Source of the DNA: CAIRTM01 sp963723235
GTDB taxonomy: Bacteria; Desulfobacterota; WTBG01; CAIYCZ01; CAIRTM01
Assembly: GCA_963723235.1 (NCBI GenBank)
Contig: CAVRPV010000016.1
Coordinates: 29,797 to 93,796, forward strand
DNA length: 64,000 bases
Direction: 5' to 3'
The notes under the pieces are model-generated. The model saw only the letters and a list, made by a program, of their open reading frames with translations. It did not search any database and was not told the origin of the DNA. A program made the position numbers and the translations under genes. The stretch's first letter is position 1. Every line of letters begins with the position of its first letter. This document shows positions 46,442-55,538 of the stretch, piece after piece.

Positions 46442-46489
46442 TTAGGGTCTGCCTGCGACATGGTGCATGCAGATTTTTTATATTAATCC

Positions 46490-46570
46490 GCGAGAGTGGT
46501 GGAATTGGTATACACGTACGGCTTAGGACCGTATGCCTCTGGCATGGGGGTTCAAGTCCCCCCTCTCGCA
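46490..46570 (+). tRNA. tRNA-Leu (anticodon UAG)
   Basis: An 81-base class II tRNA. The acceptor arms GCGAGAG (46490-46496) and CTCTCGC (46563-46569) pair perfectly and the discriminator is A. The anticodon stem TACGG/CCGTA encloses loop CTTAGGA with anticodon TAG at 46524-46526. A long variable arm (TGCCTCTGGCA) and T-loop GTTCAAGTC follow. CCA is not encoded. Only 26 bp separate it from tig, so the two are probably co-transcribed. Confidence 0.95.
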
Positions 46571-46596
46571 TTTTCGAGAAAATGAGGAGTTAATCA

Positions 46597-47866
46597 ATGA
46601 AAACAGAAGTTGCAAACGTTTCTGAGGTTGAACGCCGCGTCACGGTTGAGCTTGATGCTGAAAAAGTTTCCGGCGCTATCGACAAAGCCTATAAAAATCT
46701 ACAAAAAAAGGTCCGTCTTCCCGGATTCCGGCCCGGCAAGGCTCCGTTGAGCATATTGCAGAAACATTTCAAGGCCCAGATTGAGGAGGAAGTCATCAGT
46801 GAATTGGTGCAGACGTCCTTCCCCGAAGTCATGGAGCAACAGAACCTCAAGCCGGTATCCATGCCGAAAGTTGAAAACGGCGTGCTTGAAAAAGGCAAGG
46901 AATTTTCCTATACGGTTGGCATTGAGATTAAACCGACAATAGACGTAAAGGACTATACGGGCCTGAAAATTGAACGGCTGCAACCGGAAGCCACCGATGC
47001 GGACGTCACCGGGGAGCTTGAGCGCTATCGTGCATCCTATGCGGACATGCGGGAAATAAGCGGACGGCCTGCTCAAACCGACGATCACGTGCTGTTTGAT
47101 CTGGAAGGCTTCATCGATGAATGAGCCCTACCTTGGCGGCAAGAAAACCGATTATTTCCTGGAACTGGGCCGGGACATGCTGCTGCCCGGCTTTGATGAA
47201 AATATTATCGGGCTCAATCCCGGCGACACCAAAGAATTTTCGCTCGACATTGCAGCCGATTACGGCGACGCACAGGTAGCCGGCAAGACCATTGCGTTCA
47301 AGGTTGACCTTAAAACCATCAAGGAGAAAGTCCTGCCGGAGCTCAACGATGACTTTGCCAAGGATGTAGGCGAGTATGAAAACCTGGATCAGCTTAAAGA
47401 AGCGGCACGCAAAGCCCTAAGCCAGCGTAAACGCCAGCAGTCGGAGGGCAAGGTGCGCGACCAGATTTTCGAGGCCCTGATCGAAAAAAACCCCTTCACT
47501 GTACCGCAGGGAATGGTTGAAATGCAGGCGCAGAACATGCTGCGCGAGGTGCAGCGCATGTTTCAGCAGCAGGGCCTCGACATCAATGAGATGGGTCAGA
47601 GCCAGGCCCAGATGCTTGAAAACTACAAGGAACCGGCTGAGAAACGGGTACGCTCAGGCCTGCTGCTTGAAGCTGTGGCTAACAAAGAAAATATCAAGGC
47701 TGAAGATGATGATTTTGAGAAGCAGTATGAGGAACTCGCCACCCTGTACAATGAAAAAGTTGAAATCATCAAGGCCAACATCAGTAAAGACAAACTTGAG
47801 TCCCAGGTTATGGAGCGCAAGGTTATTGATTTCATATTGAGCAGTGCTGAAATCACTGAAAAATAA
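46597..47866 (+). pseudogene. tig: trigger factor, interrupted by a 1-base insertion
   Basis: The ribosome-binding domain begins MKTEVANVSEVERRVTVELD and holds GFRPGKAPL. The first frame ends at TGA 47122-47124 after LEGFIDE. Skipping one T at 47122 continues as EPYLGGKKTDYFLELGR to a stop at 47866, giving 422 residues, the normal length. The second half supplies the rest of the FKBP-like PPIase domain and the C-terminal chaperone arms. An ATG (47117) overlaps the stop, so restart is formally possible, but a split trigger factor would be unusual and a sequencing error is likely. ATG 46597 follows GAGGAG. Confidence 0.88.
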
Positions 47867-47888
47867 AAATCGAGACAAGGAGATGCGC

Positions 47889-48515
47889 GTGCAAAACGAA
47901 CTCAACAGCCCTTCGGCTCCGTCCATGCAGCTTGTGCCCATGGTGGTTGAACAGTCCAACCGCGGTGAGCGGGCCTACGATATATACTCCCGCCTTCTCA
48001 AGGACCGAATTATTTTCCTGGGCGGCGCTATTGACGACCATGTCGCCAATATTGTGATTGCCCAGATGCTGTTTCTCGAGTCCGAAGATCCGGATAAGGA
48101 CATCTACATGTACATCAATTCGCCCGGCGGCCATGTAACGGCCGGACTGGCTATTTACGACACGATGCAGTACATCAAAAGCCCGATTTCAACCCTGTGC
48201 TTCGGCCAGGCCGCCAGCATGGGAGCCGTTCTGCTGGCAGCCGGCGCAAGCGGTAAACGCTGTGCCCTGCCGCACGCCCGGATTCTGCTGCATCAGCCCA
48301 TGGGAGGCTTTCAGGGCCAGGCCACGGATATCGGTATTCATGCCCGCGAAATCATCCGCATGCGTGAGGATCTGGAACGCATCCTTGAGAAGCATACCGG
48401 CCAGTCCCTTGAGCGCCTTAATACCGACTGCGAGCGTGATTTCTTCATGAGTGCGGAACAGGCCGCAGAATATGGTATAATTGATAAGGTTATAGCCTCG
48501 CGGCAGTCGGCATAA
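47889..48515 (+). CDS. clpP: ATP-dependent Clp protease proteolytic subunit
   Basis: A 208-residue serine protease: GQAASMGAVLLAAG contains the nucleophile Ser, LPHARILLHQPMGG the His, and the NTDCERDFFMSAEQA region the Asp. VVEQSNRGERAYDIYSRLLK is the usual N-terminal segment. AAGGAG lies right against an ATG at 47883, too close for normal initiation, while a GTG six bases further (47889) has ideal spacing, so I use GTG. It assembles as a 14-mer with ClpX encoded next. Confidence 0.95.
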   Translation: MQNELNSPSAPSMQLVPMVVEQSNRGERAYDIYSRLLKDRIIFLGGAIDDHVANIVIAQMLFLESEDPDKDIYMYINSPGGHVTAGLAIYDTMQYIKSPISTLCFGQAASMGAVLLAAGASGKRCALPHARILLHQPMGGFQGQATDIGIHAREIIRMREDLERILEKHTGQSLERLNTDCERDFFMSAEQAAEYGIIDKVIASRQSA

Positions 48516-48679
48516 CAACGCTCACACGCAGGCGCACAGAGGTCGTGGCAAAATTATTCAAACTATGGCAAAAAAACCATTGAGCTACCGGCACCACGAT
48601 CCGAAGATATATAGGCACACAGGCAAAAACGATATGTGCCCGGCATGTAAACGGCACGCTTATTCGGCATGAGGATGGT

Positions 48680-49933
48680 ATGGTAACAAAAAGAGGAAGC
48701 AAAAACAGTCATCTTTTCTGCTCATTCTGCGGAAAAAGCCAGGATGAAGTAAAGAAGCTCGTTGCCGGCCCGTCCGTCTATATTTGCGATGAATGTATCG
48801 AGCTGTGCACTGACATTATTGCAGAAGAGCAGGAACGCGAAGACCTTTCGGTCAACCAGACCAATGTTCCCAAGCCGCATGAAATCAAAAAATTTCTTGA
48901 TCAATACGTTGTCGGGCAGGACAAGGCCAAAAAAGTCCTCTCTGTCGCCGTCTATAATCATTACCGCCGTGTAGATTACCGGCGCGGCAAAGATGATGTT
49001 GAGCTGCAGAAGAGCAACATTTTGCTGATCGGCCCCACCGGCACCGGCAAGACCCTGCTGGCCCAGACGCTTGCACGCATTCTGCATGTGCCCTTCACGA
49101 TCGCTGATGCGACCTCGCTGACCGAAGCGGGCTATGTCGGCGAAGACGTGGAAAATATCATCCTGAGCCTGCTGCAGGCGGCCGATTATAATATTGAACG
49201 CGCTTCGCGCGGGATCGTATACATTGATGAAATTGACAAGATAACGCGCAAATCAGATACCCCCTCGATTACCCGGGATGTCTCCGGTGAAGGGGTGCAG
49301 CAGGCCCTGCTCAAAATCATCGAAGGTACCGTGGCCAACGTACCCCCCAAGGGCGGCCGCAAGCACCCGCAGCAGGATTTTCTGCAGGTAGACACCTCAA
49401 ACATACTGTTCATCTGCGGTGGTGCCTTTAACGGCCTTGAGAGCGTTATCCAGCAGCGTACCGACAAAAAAACCATCGGGTTCGGCGCTGAGGTAAAACA
49501 CGCCGCGCGCAAGGACGCCGACAGCATTTTGAAGGACGTACAGCCGGAAGACCTGATCAAATACGGACTGATTCCCGAATTCGTCGGCCGCCTGCCCGTT
49601 CTGGCAGCGCTGGAGGAACTTGACCGGGCCGCGCTCATCGAAATCCTGACCACGCCCAAAAACGCGCTCACCAAACAGTATGAAAAGCTGTTCGAATTTG
49701 AAGACGTCAAGCTGCGTTTCAGCCAGGAAGTGCTGGGCGTGATTGCCGATATGGCCATTAAGCGCAAGTCCGGCGCTCGAGGACTGCGGGCCATACTCGA
49801 GGATATCATGCTTGAGATCATGTACGATCTGCCGACCAGCCAGGACATTGAAGAGTGCATCATCAGCGAGGAAGTTATTACGAAAAAAGCCGCGCCGATC
49901 ATGGTGTACAGCACCAAGCAGAAAACAGCGTAG
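48680..49933 (+). CDS. clpX: ATP-dependent Clp protease ATP-binding subunit
   Basis: A 417-residue AAA+ unfoldase. The N-terminal zinc-binding domain has CSFCGKSQDE and ICDECIELC, Walker A is IGPTGTGKTLLAQT, Walker B GIVYIDEIDKI, and the ClpP-docking loop is near FIGFGAE-type GFGAEVK. FVGRLPVLAAL and KSGARGLRAILE are conserved sensor regions. It feeds substrates to ClpP. The start ATG 48680 follows GAGGATGGT. A 164-bp gap from clpP shows nothing notable. Confidence 0.97.
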   Translation: MVTKRGSKNSHLFCSFCGKSQDEVKKLVAGPSVYICDECIELCTDIIAEEQEREDLSVNQTNVPKPHEIKKFLDQYVVGQDKAKKVLSVAVYNHYRRVDYRRGKDDVELQKSNILLIGPTGTGKTLLAQTLARILHVPFTIADATSLTEAGYVGEDVENIILSLLQAADYNIERASRGIVYIDEIDKITRKSDTPSITRDVSGEGVQQALLKIIEGTVANVPPKGGRKHPQQDFLQVDTSNILFICGGAFNGLESVIQQRTDKKTIGFGAEVKHAARKDADSILKDVQPEDLIKYGLIPEFVGRLPVLAALEELDRAALIEILTTPKNALTKQYEKLFEFEDVKLRFSQEVLGVIADMAIKRKSGARGLRAILEDIMLEIMYDLPTSQDIEECIISEEVITKKAAPIMVYSTKQKTA

Positions 49934-50084
49934 TCCCCGCCGCAGCCCCGTCACACCTGCCGTGCGGCGGCATACGGAAAAACTTTGTTTCGTCACGACG
50001 CACATACCTCAGCACGTTTGCCACGCCCGTGATGTACGGACGTCGCGCACCGACGACACTACCGACAGGAATAAGGAAGCCCGC

Positions 50085-52502
50085 ATGACGTTCTCATCCC
50101 AGAAATCCTCCGCCGTCTGCGCGATGATGCCCCTGCGCGACATCGTCATATTTCCCCATATGGTCGTGCCGCTTTTCGTCGGCCGGCAGAAATCAATCCG
50201 CTCGGTTGAAAAAGCGCTTGAAGAAAACCGGGAGATTTTTCTGTGCACACAAAGGGATGCATCCATTGATCAGCCATCCAGAGAAACGCTCTACCCGATC
50301 GGCACGCTTGCCGCTATCCTGCAAACACTCAAACTTCCCGACGGCAGCATTAAGGTGCTGGTAGAGGGCCGCATGCGCTGCCGGCTGCAGGAATGTATGC
50401 CGATCGATGAATTCTTCTCCGCGAGGATTGAAACAGTCGACGAGGTACTGGAGGATACACAGGAGACCGGGGCTCTCATGGGCCTGATTGTCGGTGGTTT
50501 TGACGGCTACATGAAGCTCAACAAACGACTCTCAAAAGAGGTACTGGGCACGGCTGCTTCAATCAAAGATCCGTCCAAGCTGGCTGACGTGCTTGCGCCT
50601 CAGCTGCAACTCTCACTTGAACAAAAACAGGAGCTGCTTGAAACAGTTGATGTGAGGGAGCGTCTTGAGCGCATCTACGCAATCATGGAAGCCGAAATTG
50701 AAATGCTGCGCACGGAACAAAAAATCAAGAACCGTGTCAAGAAGCAGATGGAAAAAACGCAGAAAGATTATTACCTGAATGAACAGATGCGTGCGATTCA
50801 GCAGGAAATGGGCGATAAGGATGACCGCCTGAGTGAAATCAGCGAACTGGAAGAAAAAGCCAAGGCCAAACAGCTCTCTGAAGAGGCGCGTTCCAAGGTT
50901 GAAAAAGAAATAAAAAAGCTCAAGTCCATGTCGCCCCAGTCGGCCGAGGTCAATGTTGTCAGGAACTACATTGACTGGATCCTGGCAATGCCCTGGGGAG
51001 AAAAATCAGAAGTGGCAATTAACCTTGATGAAGCCGAGCTGATTTTAGAGCAGGACCACTACGGGCTCAAGGAACCCAAAGAACGCATTATTGAATACCT
51101 TGCCGTGCAGAGCCTGGTCGAAACAATTAAAGGCCCTATTCTATGCTTTGTCGGGCCTCCCGGTGTCGGAAAAACCTCCCTGGCAAAATCAATTGCGCGC
51201 GCAACCGGGCGCAACTTCGTGCGCCAGTCTTTGGGCGGCGTCCGGGACGAGGCGGAGATCAGGGGGCATCGCCGCACCTATATCGGAGCCCTGCCGGGCA
51301 AAATTTTGCAGAGCCTGAAAAAAGCCGGCACCGACAATCCTGTCTTTCTGCTGGATGAAGTGGATAAAATGAGCACGGACTTCCGCGGCGATCCATCATC
51401 CGCCCTGCTGGAAGTACTTGATCCCGAGCAGAACAACACGTTTAATGATCACTATATTGATGTTGATTACGACCTGTCTCAGGTGATGTTTATAACCACC
51501 GCCAATACGCTGCAGGGTATCCCTTCCGCGCTGCAGGACCGCATGGAAATCATTCGCATTCCGGGGTATATGGAAAGCGAAAAACTGGCCATCGCCAAAG
51601 CCTACCTGTACAAAAAACAATGTGAGGCCAACGGGCTCACCTCCGGGAATCTTGAATTTTCCGATAACGCCATTCTGCATATCATCCGTCATTTCACCCG
51701 GGAAGCCGGCGTTCGCAATATTGAACGCGAAATCGCCTCTATTTGCCGCAAGGTTGCAACCGAAGTGGTTCGACATGGTACAAAAACCCATGTTACCATC
51801 GACACGGCGCAGGTAGAGAAATATCTGGGCATTGCCAAGTACCGCTACGGGATCGCCGAAGAAAAAGATAAGATCGGCATCACCACCGGCCTGGCCTGGA
51901 CTGAAGCAGGCGGAGAGTTGCTGCTGATTGAAGTTACCACCATGCCGGGCAAAGGTGAACTTATCATTACCGGAAAACTGGGTGATGTCATGACCGAGTC
52001 GGCCCGGGCCGCGATGAGCTACGTACGATCGCGCGCCGAGTTGCTGGGACTGGAGAAGGATTTTTACCAAAAAATTGATCTGCATATTCACGTGCCCGAG
52101 GGCGCAACGCCCAAAGACGGCCCCTCGGCCGGCATTGCCATTACCAACTCTATCGTTTCGGCCCTGACACGCATCCCGGTGCGCAGAGATGTGGCCATGA
52201 CCGGTGAAATAACCCTGCGCGGCAGGATTCTGCCGATCGGCGGCCTGAAGGAAAAGATTTTCGCGGCGCATCGCGGACTGATAAAAACTGTGCTGATACC
52301 AAAGGATAACGAAAAGGACCTGAAAGATATTCCTGATGCAATCACACAAAATCTCGAGATTATCACGGTAGAGCACCTTGATGAGGTTCTGAAGCTGGCC
52401 CTGTTGCCGTCCCATCCCGAGGCTTTCCTCAAAAAAGAGCCCGGCGTTGATACATTTTACCAGCCGGAGCAGCAGTCCTCGCAGCAACCCGTTGCGCAGT
52501 AG
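50085..52502 (+). CDS. lon: ATP-dependent protease Lon
   Basis: An 805-residue soluble AAA+ protease. The N-terminal substrate domain begins at MPLRDIVIFPHMVVPLFVGR, followed by a coiled coil (~200-300). Walker A is VGPPGVGKTSLAKS and Walker B VFLLDEVDKM; the protease domain has catalytic Ser in PKDGPSAGIAI and Lys in IGGLKEKIFAAHR. ATG 50085 follows AAGGAAGCCCGC; an open frame back to 49743 overlaps clpX and is not used. The tail is Gln/Ser-rich (QPEQQSSQQPVAQ). A 217-bp gap follows with no gene. Confidence 0.97.
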   Translation: MTFSSQKSSAVCAMMPLRDIVIFPHMVVPLFVGRQKSIRSVEKALEENREIFLCTQRDASIDQPSRETLYPIGTLAAILQTLKLPDGSIKVLVEGRMRCRLQECMPIDEFFSARIETVDEVLEDTQETGALMGLIVGGFDGYMKLNKRLSKEVLGTAASIKDPSKLADVLAPQLQLSLEQKQELLETVDVRERLERIYAIMEAEIEMLRTEQKIKNRVKKQMEKTQKDYYLNEQMRAIQQEMGDKDDRLSEISELEEKAKAKQLSEEARSKVEKEIKKLKSMSPQSAEVNVVRNYIDWILAMPWGEKSEVAINLDEAELILEQDHYGLKEPKERIIEYLAVQSLVETIKGPILCFVGPPGVGKTSLAKSIARATGRNFVRQSLGGVRDEAEIRGHRRTYIGALPGKILQSLKKAGTDNPVFLLDEVDKMSTDFRGDPSSALLEVLDPEQNNTFNDHYIDVDYDLSQVMFITTANTLQGIPSALQDRMEIIRIPGYMESEKLAIAKAYLYKKQCEANGLTSGNLEFSDNAILHIIRHFTREAGVRNIEREIASICRKVATEVVRHGTKTHVTIDTAQVEKYLGIAKYRYGIAEEKDKIGITTGLAWTEAGGELLLIEVTTMPGKGELIITGKLGDVMTESARAAMSYVRSRAELLGLEKDFYQKIDLHIHVPEGATPKDGPSAGIAITNSIVSALTRIPVRRDVAMTGEITLRGRILPIGGLKEKIFAAHRGLIKTVLIPKDNEKDLKDIPDAITQNLEIITVEHLDEVLKLALLPSHPEAFLKKEPGVDTFYQPEQQSSQQPVAQ

Positions 52503-52719
52503 AACAAGCATCCATCGGTATCGCTGATCGGTATCGGGTTCGCAATCAGCGAATTCCAGGCCCTGTTGCAGTATTCTGGGTTCGATTTTGATCCTGATCC
52601 CGATAACGATTGGAACTATGCGGCACCGCATTAATGCTTGAATTTTTACCACCGAACAGGTACTATTTTTATTTTTTTCACGCCGGATACACCGGCCGCA
52701 CAGAGGCGCTCAGAAACCC

Positions 52720-53334
52720 GTGGGAATTTTTTCAGGATCAGCCAGTTATATCCGCTATCGCGTCACAGGAGATGTTCCCGAGGCAGTCAAGCCGTTCGCG
52801 CTTGAAAAACTGCAGTGGCATGCCTTTCATGAAATCGATCCCGGCACCCTGACCGATAAATCGATCGGCTGGGTTTCAGCTGAAAACATGTCACTGGCAA
52901 AATTTGATGACATGCATTTTGCCAAGGACCCCTACCTGGTCTTCTCCCTGCGCATTGACACGCGCCGCATACCGCCGATTGCCCTGAAAGCCGCTGTTTT
53001 GCGTGAAGAACTCACGGCCAAGGAACAGATCGGCCGCGAGCGGCTCAACAAAAAACAAAAAATGGACATCCGGGAAGAACAGATGCAGCGATTGCTGAAA
53101 AAAGTGCTGCCCCTGCCGGCTGTGTATGACGTCTGCTGGAACACCGGCGCAGGCGAAGTGCTCTTTTTCTCAACCAGCAAAAAAGCCAACGAGGAGTTTG
53201 TGGCTTTTTTCTTCCGCGCCTTCGACCTCAAACTCAAAGCCAAGACACCGGCAACGCTTGCTGCTGAGGTTCGGCCGGACAGCGAAGAGATCATTAACAA
53301 ACAAACCCCGTTTCTGGTTTTACACAATGGATGA
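52720..53334 (+). CDS. rdgC: RdgC-like recombination-associated protein
   Basis: A 204-residue protein beginning MGIFSGSASYIRYRVTGDVP and containing SIGWVSAENM, LRIDTRRIPP, PLPAVYDVCWNTGAGEVLFF and FFRAFDLKL. This is the short RdgC form I know from deltaproteobacteria. RdgC binds duplex DNA as a ring and modulates RecA. The start is GTG 52720, with only a distant GAGG upstream. It overlaps the next gene by 8 bases. Confidence 0.82.
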   Translation: MGIFSGSASYIRYRVTGDVPEAVKPFALEKLQWHAFHEIDPGTLTDKSIGWVSAENMSLAKFDDMHFAKDPYLVFSLRIDTRRIPPIALKAAVLREELTAKEQIGRERLNKKQKMDIREEQMQRLLKKVLPLPAVYDVCWNTGAGEVLFFSTSKKANEEFVAFFFRAFDLKLKAKTPATLAAEVRPDSEEIINKQTPFLVLHNG

Positions 53335-53836
53335 GCAGCACAGCAAACATGCCATGATCGGCCGGGAGTTTCTGACCTGGCTCTACTACCAGAGCGACTC
53401 GCGGGCAGGCCGGGTAGAGGCCAGCGGAGAACTGTTTGAACTCTGGCTTGATCGCAGGGTCACACTTGAAGACGACAGCATTGACCCGCCGAGCTGCGTC
53501 TCATTCTCCGGTGACACCTTTACCAGCGAAGATCTGAAAACCGCGATCAGGTCCGGCAAAAAGATTCGCGAGGCGCGCTTCCGGCTGGAAAAGGGTGAAA
53601 ACACCTGGTGCTTCAGCCTGCGTGCCGACCGGCTGGAAGTGGCTGCTCTCAAAATTGATCTGCCCGGCGCCGAAGATATTGACGAGCGCTTTCATGGACG
53701 CATTATCGCCATCAGTGCTCTGAATGATTTTCTGGACACATGCTTCGGTATTTTTCTGGATAGCGTGCTGAGCAAAAAATGGAAATCCGGCGGCTGCAAG
53801 GAATTTCAAACCTGGCTTGACGTACCGGCCGCCTGA
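53327..53836 (+). CDS. hypothetical partner of the RdgC-like protein (169 aa)
   Basis: ATG 53327 lies inside the last codons of rdgC, so the two are coupled. The product has EFLTWLYYQSDSRAG and ends FQTWLDVPAA; the segment SGKKIREARFRLEKGENTW is basic. No membrane segments are visible. This gene often accompanies short rdgC in related genomes as I recall; its role is unknown, perhaps supplying the missing RdgC half. A hairpin element follows 8 bp after its stop. Confidence 0.8.
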   Translation: MDEQHSKHAMIGREFLTWLYYQSDSRAGRVEASGELFELWLDRRVTLEDDSIDPPSCVSFSGDTFTSEDLKTAIRSGKKIREARFRLEKGENTWCFSLRADRLEVAALKIDLPGAEDIDERFHGRIIAISALNDFLDTCFGIFLDSVLSKKWKSGGCKEFQTWLDVPAA

Positions 53837-53844
53837 GCCTCCAA

Positions 53845-54006
53845 CAGGATGGTGAAAAGTTTTTTTACAGGCTGTTCAAAAAGGCCCAGATGCAAGGCGT
53901 CGCGAAATGCATGCTTCAGGCAATCGGCATGCGGCGTACTTTTCCGTACGCCGCAGTGACGAATGATGAGCGCAACGCAAGCAGATAGGGCGTTTTTCAA
54001 CAGCCT
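53845..54006. repeat. gene-end hairpin element, copy 6
   Basis: Outer CAGGATGGTGAAAAG at 53845, internal CAGGCTGTTCAAAAAGG at 53868, an extra GCATGC/GCATGC pair around a 12-base insertion, the core GGCGTACTTTTCCGTACGCC and terminal TTTTTCAACAGCCT. It ends 15 bp before the serS start. Confidence 0.8.
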
Positions 54007-54021
54007 CAAGGGATACCTGCC

Positions 54022-55440
54022 ATGCTTGATGTACGATTCGTTCGCGACAACAGCGACACAATCAAACAGATGCTCGCCAGCCGCAACATGGATGTTGATC
54101 TGGGCGGTTTTCTTGAGCTTGATGCCCGGCGGCGGCAGGCCCTGCAGGAAATTGAAACCCTGCGCGCCGAGCGCAACCGCGCCAGCGAAGAAATCGCGCT
54201 CTGCAAGCGCGAAAAAAAGGATGTTGCTCCGGATCACTTCAAAGCCCTGAAAGAAGTCGGCTCCCGAATCAAAACCATTGAAGAATCCCTCAATCAGATC
54301 GAAGAACAGACCAGCGCTTTCTTGATGAACCTGCCCAACATTCCGCACCTTTCAGTTCCGGTGGGGAAAGATGAAAAGGACAACATCGAGGTACGCACCT
54401 GGGGAACGCAGCCGGAATGTAACTTTGAGGCGCGCCAGCATTTTGATATCGGTGAAAAACTCGGCATACTTGACTTTGACCGGGCCGCACGCATGACCGG
54501 CGCTCGTTTCAGCCTGCTTACCGGTGCCGGCGCGCGGCTGGAGCGCGCCCTGATCAATTTCATGCTCGATGTACACACCACCGAGCACGGCTATTGTGAG
54601 GTGCTCCCTCCCCTGATGGTCAACCGTCAGGCCATGACCGGCACGGGCCAGCTTCCAAAGTTTGAAAAAGATCTGTTTAAAATAGAAGGCACGGACTACT
54701 TCCTGATCCCGACCGCCGAGGTGCCGCTCACCAATATTCACCAGCAGGAAGTCCTGGCTGAAGACGACCTGCCCTGCTGCTATGTGGCTTTCACCCCCTG
54801 CTTTCGCAGTGAAGCCGGATCATACGGACGCGATACCCGCGGCCTCATTCGCCAGCATCAGTTCAACAAGGTCGAACTGGTTAAATTCACCCGGCCGGAG
54901 GATTCCTACGATGAGCTTGAAAAGCTGCTCGTCAATGCCGAGGCAATTTTGCAAAAACTGGGTATCAGCTACCGCGTGGTTAGCCTGTGCAGCGGCGACC
55001 TGGGATTTTCCGCTGCCAAGACCTATGATATTGAAGTCTGGCTGCCCGGCCAGAATACCTATCGCGAGATATCATCCTGCAGCAATTTTGAGGATTTTCA
55101 GGCCCGCCGGGCCTCCATCCGCTTCAAGCGCAAGGGCGGCAATAAAACGGAACTGGTGCACACCCTGAACGGCTCGGGCCTGGCCGTCGGCCGCACACTG
55201 GTCGCGGTGCTCGAGAACTATCAGCAGGCGGACGGAAGCGTCATCATCCCCGAAGTCCTGCGTCCCTACATGGGCGGCCTTGAGCGCATCAGCCAAATAG
55301 CACAATTGTACCAAGCAGCTGTAGGGTGGACTCGCGAAGCGTGTCCACCATCATCGCAACCGGTGGACATGCTGCGCAAGTCCACCCTACACGCTACATG
55401 TCTGTCAAATATTTCAGATGCAAGGCGTGTGAAGTCATGA
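54022..55440 (+). CDS. serS: seryl-tRNA synthetase with repeat-derived C-terminal tail
   Basis: A 472-residue class II aaRS. The N-terminal antiparallel coiled coil for tRNA-Ser (~25-100) is followed by motif 2 FRSEAGSYGRDTRGLIRQHQ and motif 3 NGSGLAVGRTLVAVLENYQ. The normal family end, VLRPYMGGLERI, falls at ~423; 49 more residues follow, from ~434 on encoded first by the palindrome at 55321-55390 and then by hairpin element copy 7, whose TGA (55438-55440) is the stop. The core enzyme should be intact. ATG 54022 lacks a strong ribosome-binding site apart from AAGGG. Confidence 0.95.
   Translation: MLDVRFVRDNSDTIKQMLASRNMDVDLGGFLELDARRRQALQEIETLRAERNRASEEIALCKREKKDVAPDHFKALKEVGSRIKTIEESLNQIEEQTSAFLMNLPNIPHLSVPVGKDEKDNIEVRTWGTQPECNFEARQHFDIGEKLGILDFDRAARMTGARFSLLTGAGARLERALINFMLDVHTTEHGYCEVLPPLMVNRQAMTGTGQLPKFEKDLFKIEGTDYFLIPTAEVPLTNIHQQEVLAEDDLPCCYVAFTPCFRSEAGSYGRDTRGLIRQHQFNKVELVKFTRPEDSYDELEKLLVNAEAILQKLGISYRVVSLCSGDLGFSAAKTYDIEVWLPGQNTYREISSCSNFEDFQARRASIRFKRKGGNKTELVHTLNGSGLAVGRTLVAVLENYQQADGSVIIPEVLRPYMGGLERISQIAQLYQAAVGWTREACPPSSQPVDMLRKSTLHATCLSNISDARRVKS
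55321..55390. repeat. palindrome GTAGGGTGGACT...AGTCCACCCTAC inside serS
   Basis: A 70-bp element with inverted ends GTAGGGTGGACTCGCG and GCGCAAGTCCACCCTAC plus an inner GTCCACC/GGTGGAC pair. It is in frame and extends the serS product. A related element is at 56656-56730. Confidence 0.75.
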
Positions 55441-55520
55441 GGAATGAGGCGTACTGTTGTGTACGCTGCAATGACTCATGACAAACACAACGAAGCAGAT
55501 GAGTGTTTTTCAACAGCCTG
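55401..55520. repeat. gene-end hairpin element, copy 7 (5' end decayed)
   Basis: The left end reads TCTGTCAAATATTTCAGATG rather than the usual CAGGCTGTTCAAAAATG. The internal GATGCAAGGCGTGTGAAGTC part and terminal TTTTTCAACAGCCTG are intact. It carries the serS stop codon and ends 18 bp before the PP-loop gene. Confidence 0.75.
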
Positions 55521-55538
55521 CACATACCAGGAAGAATT

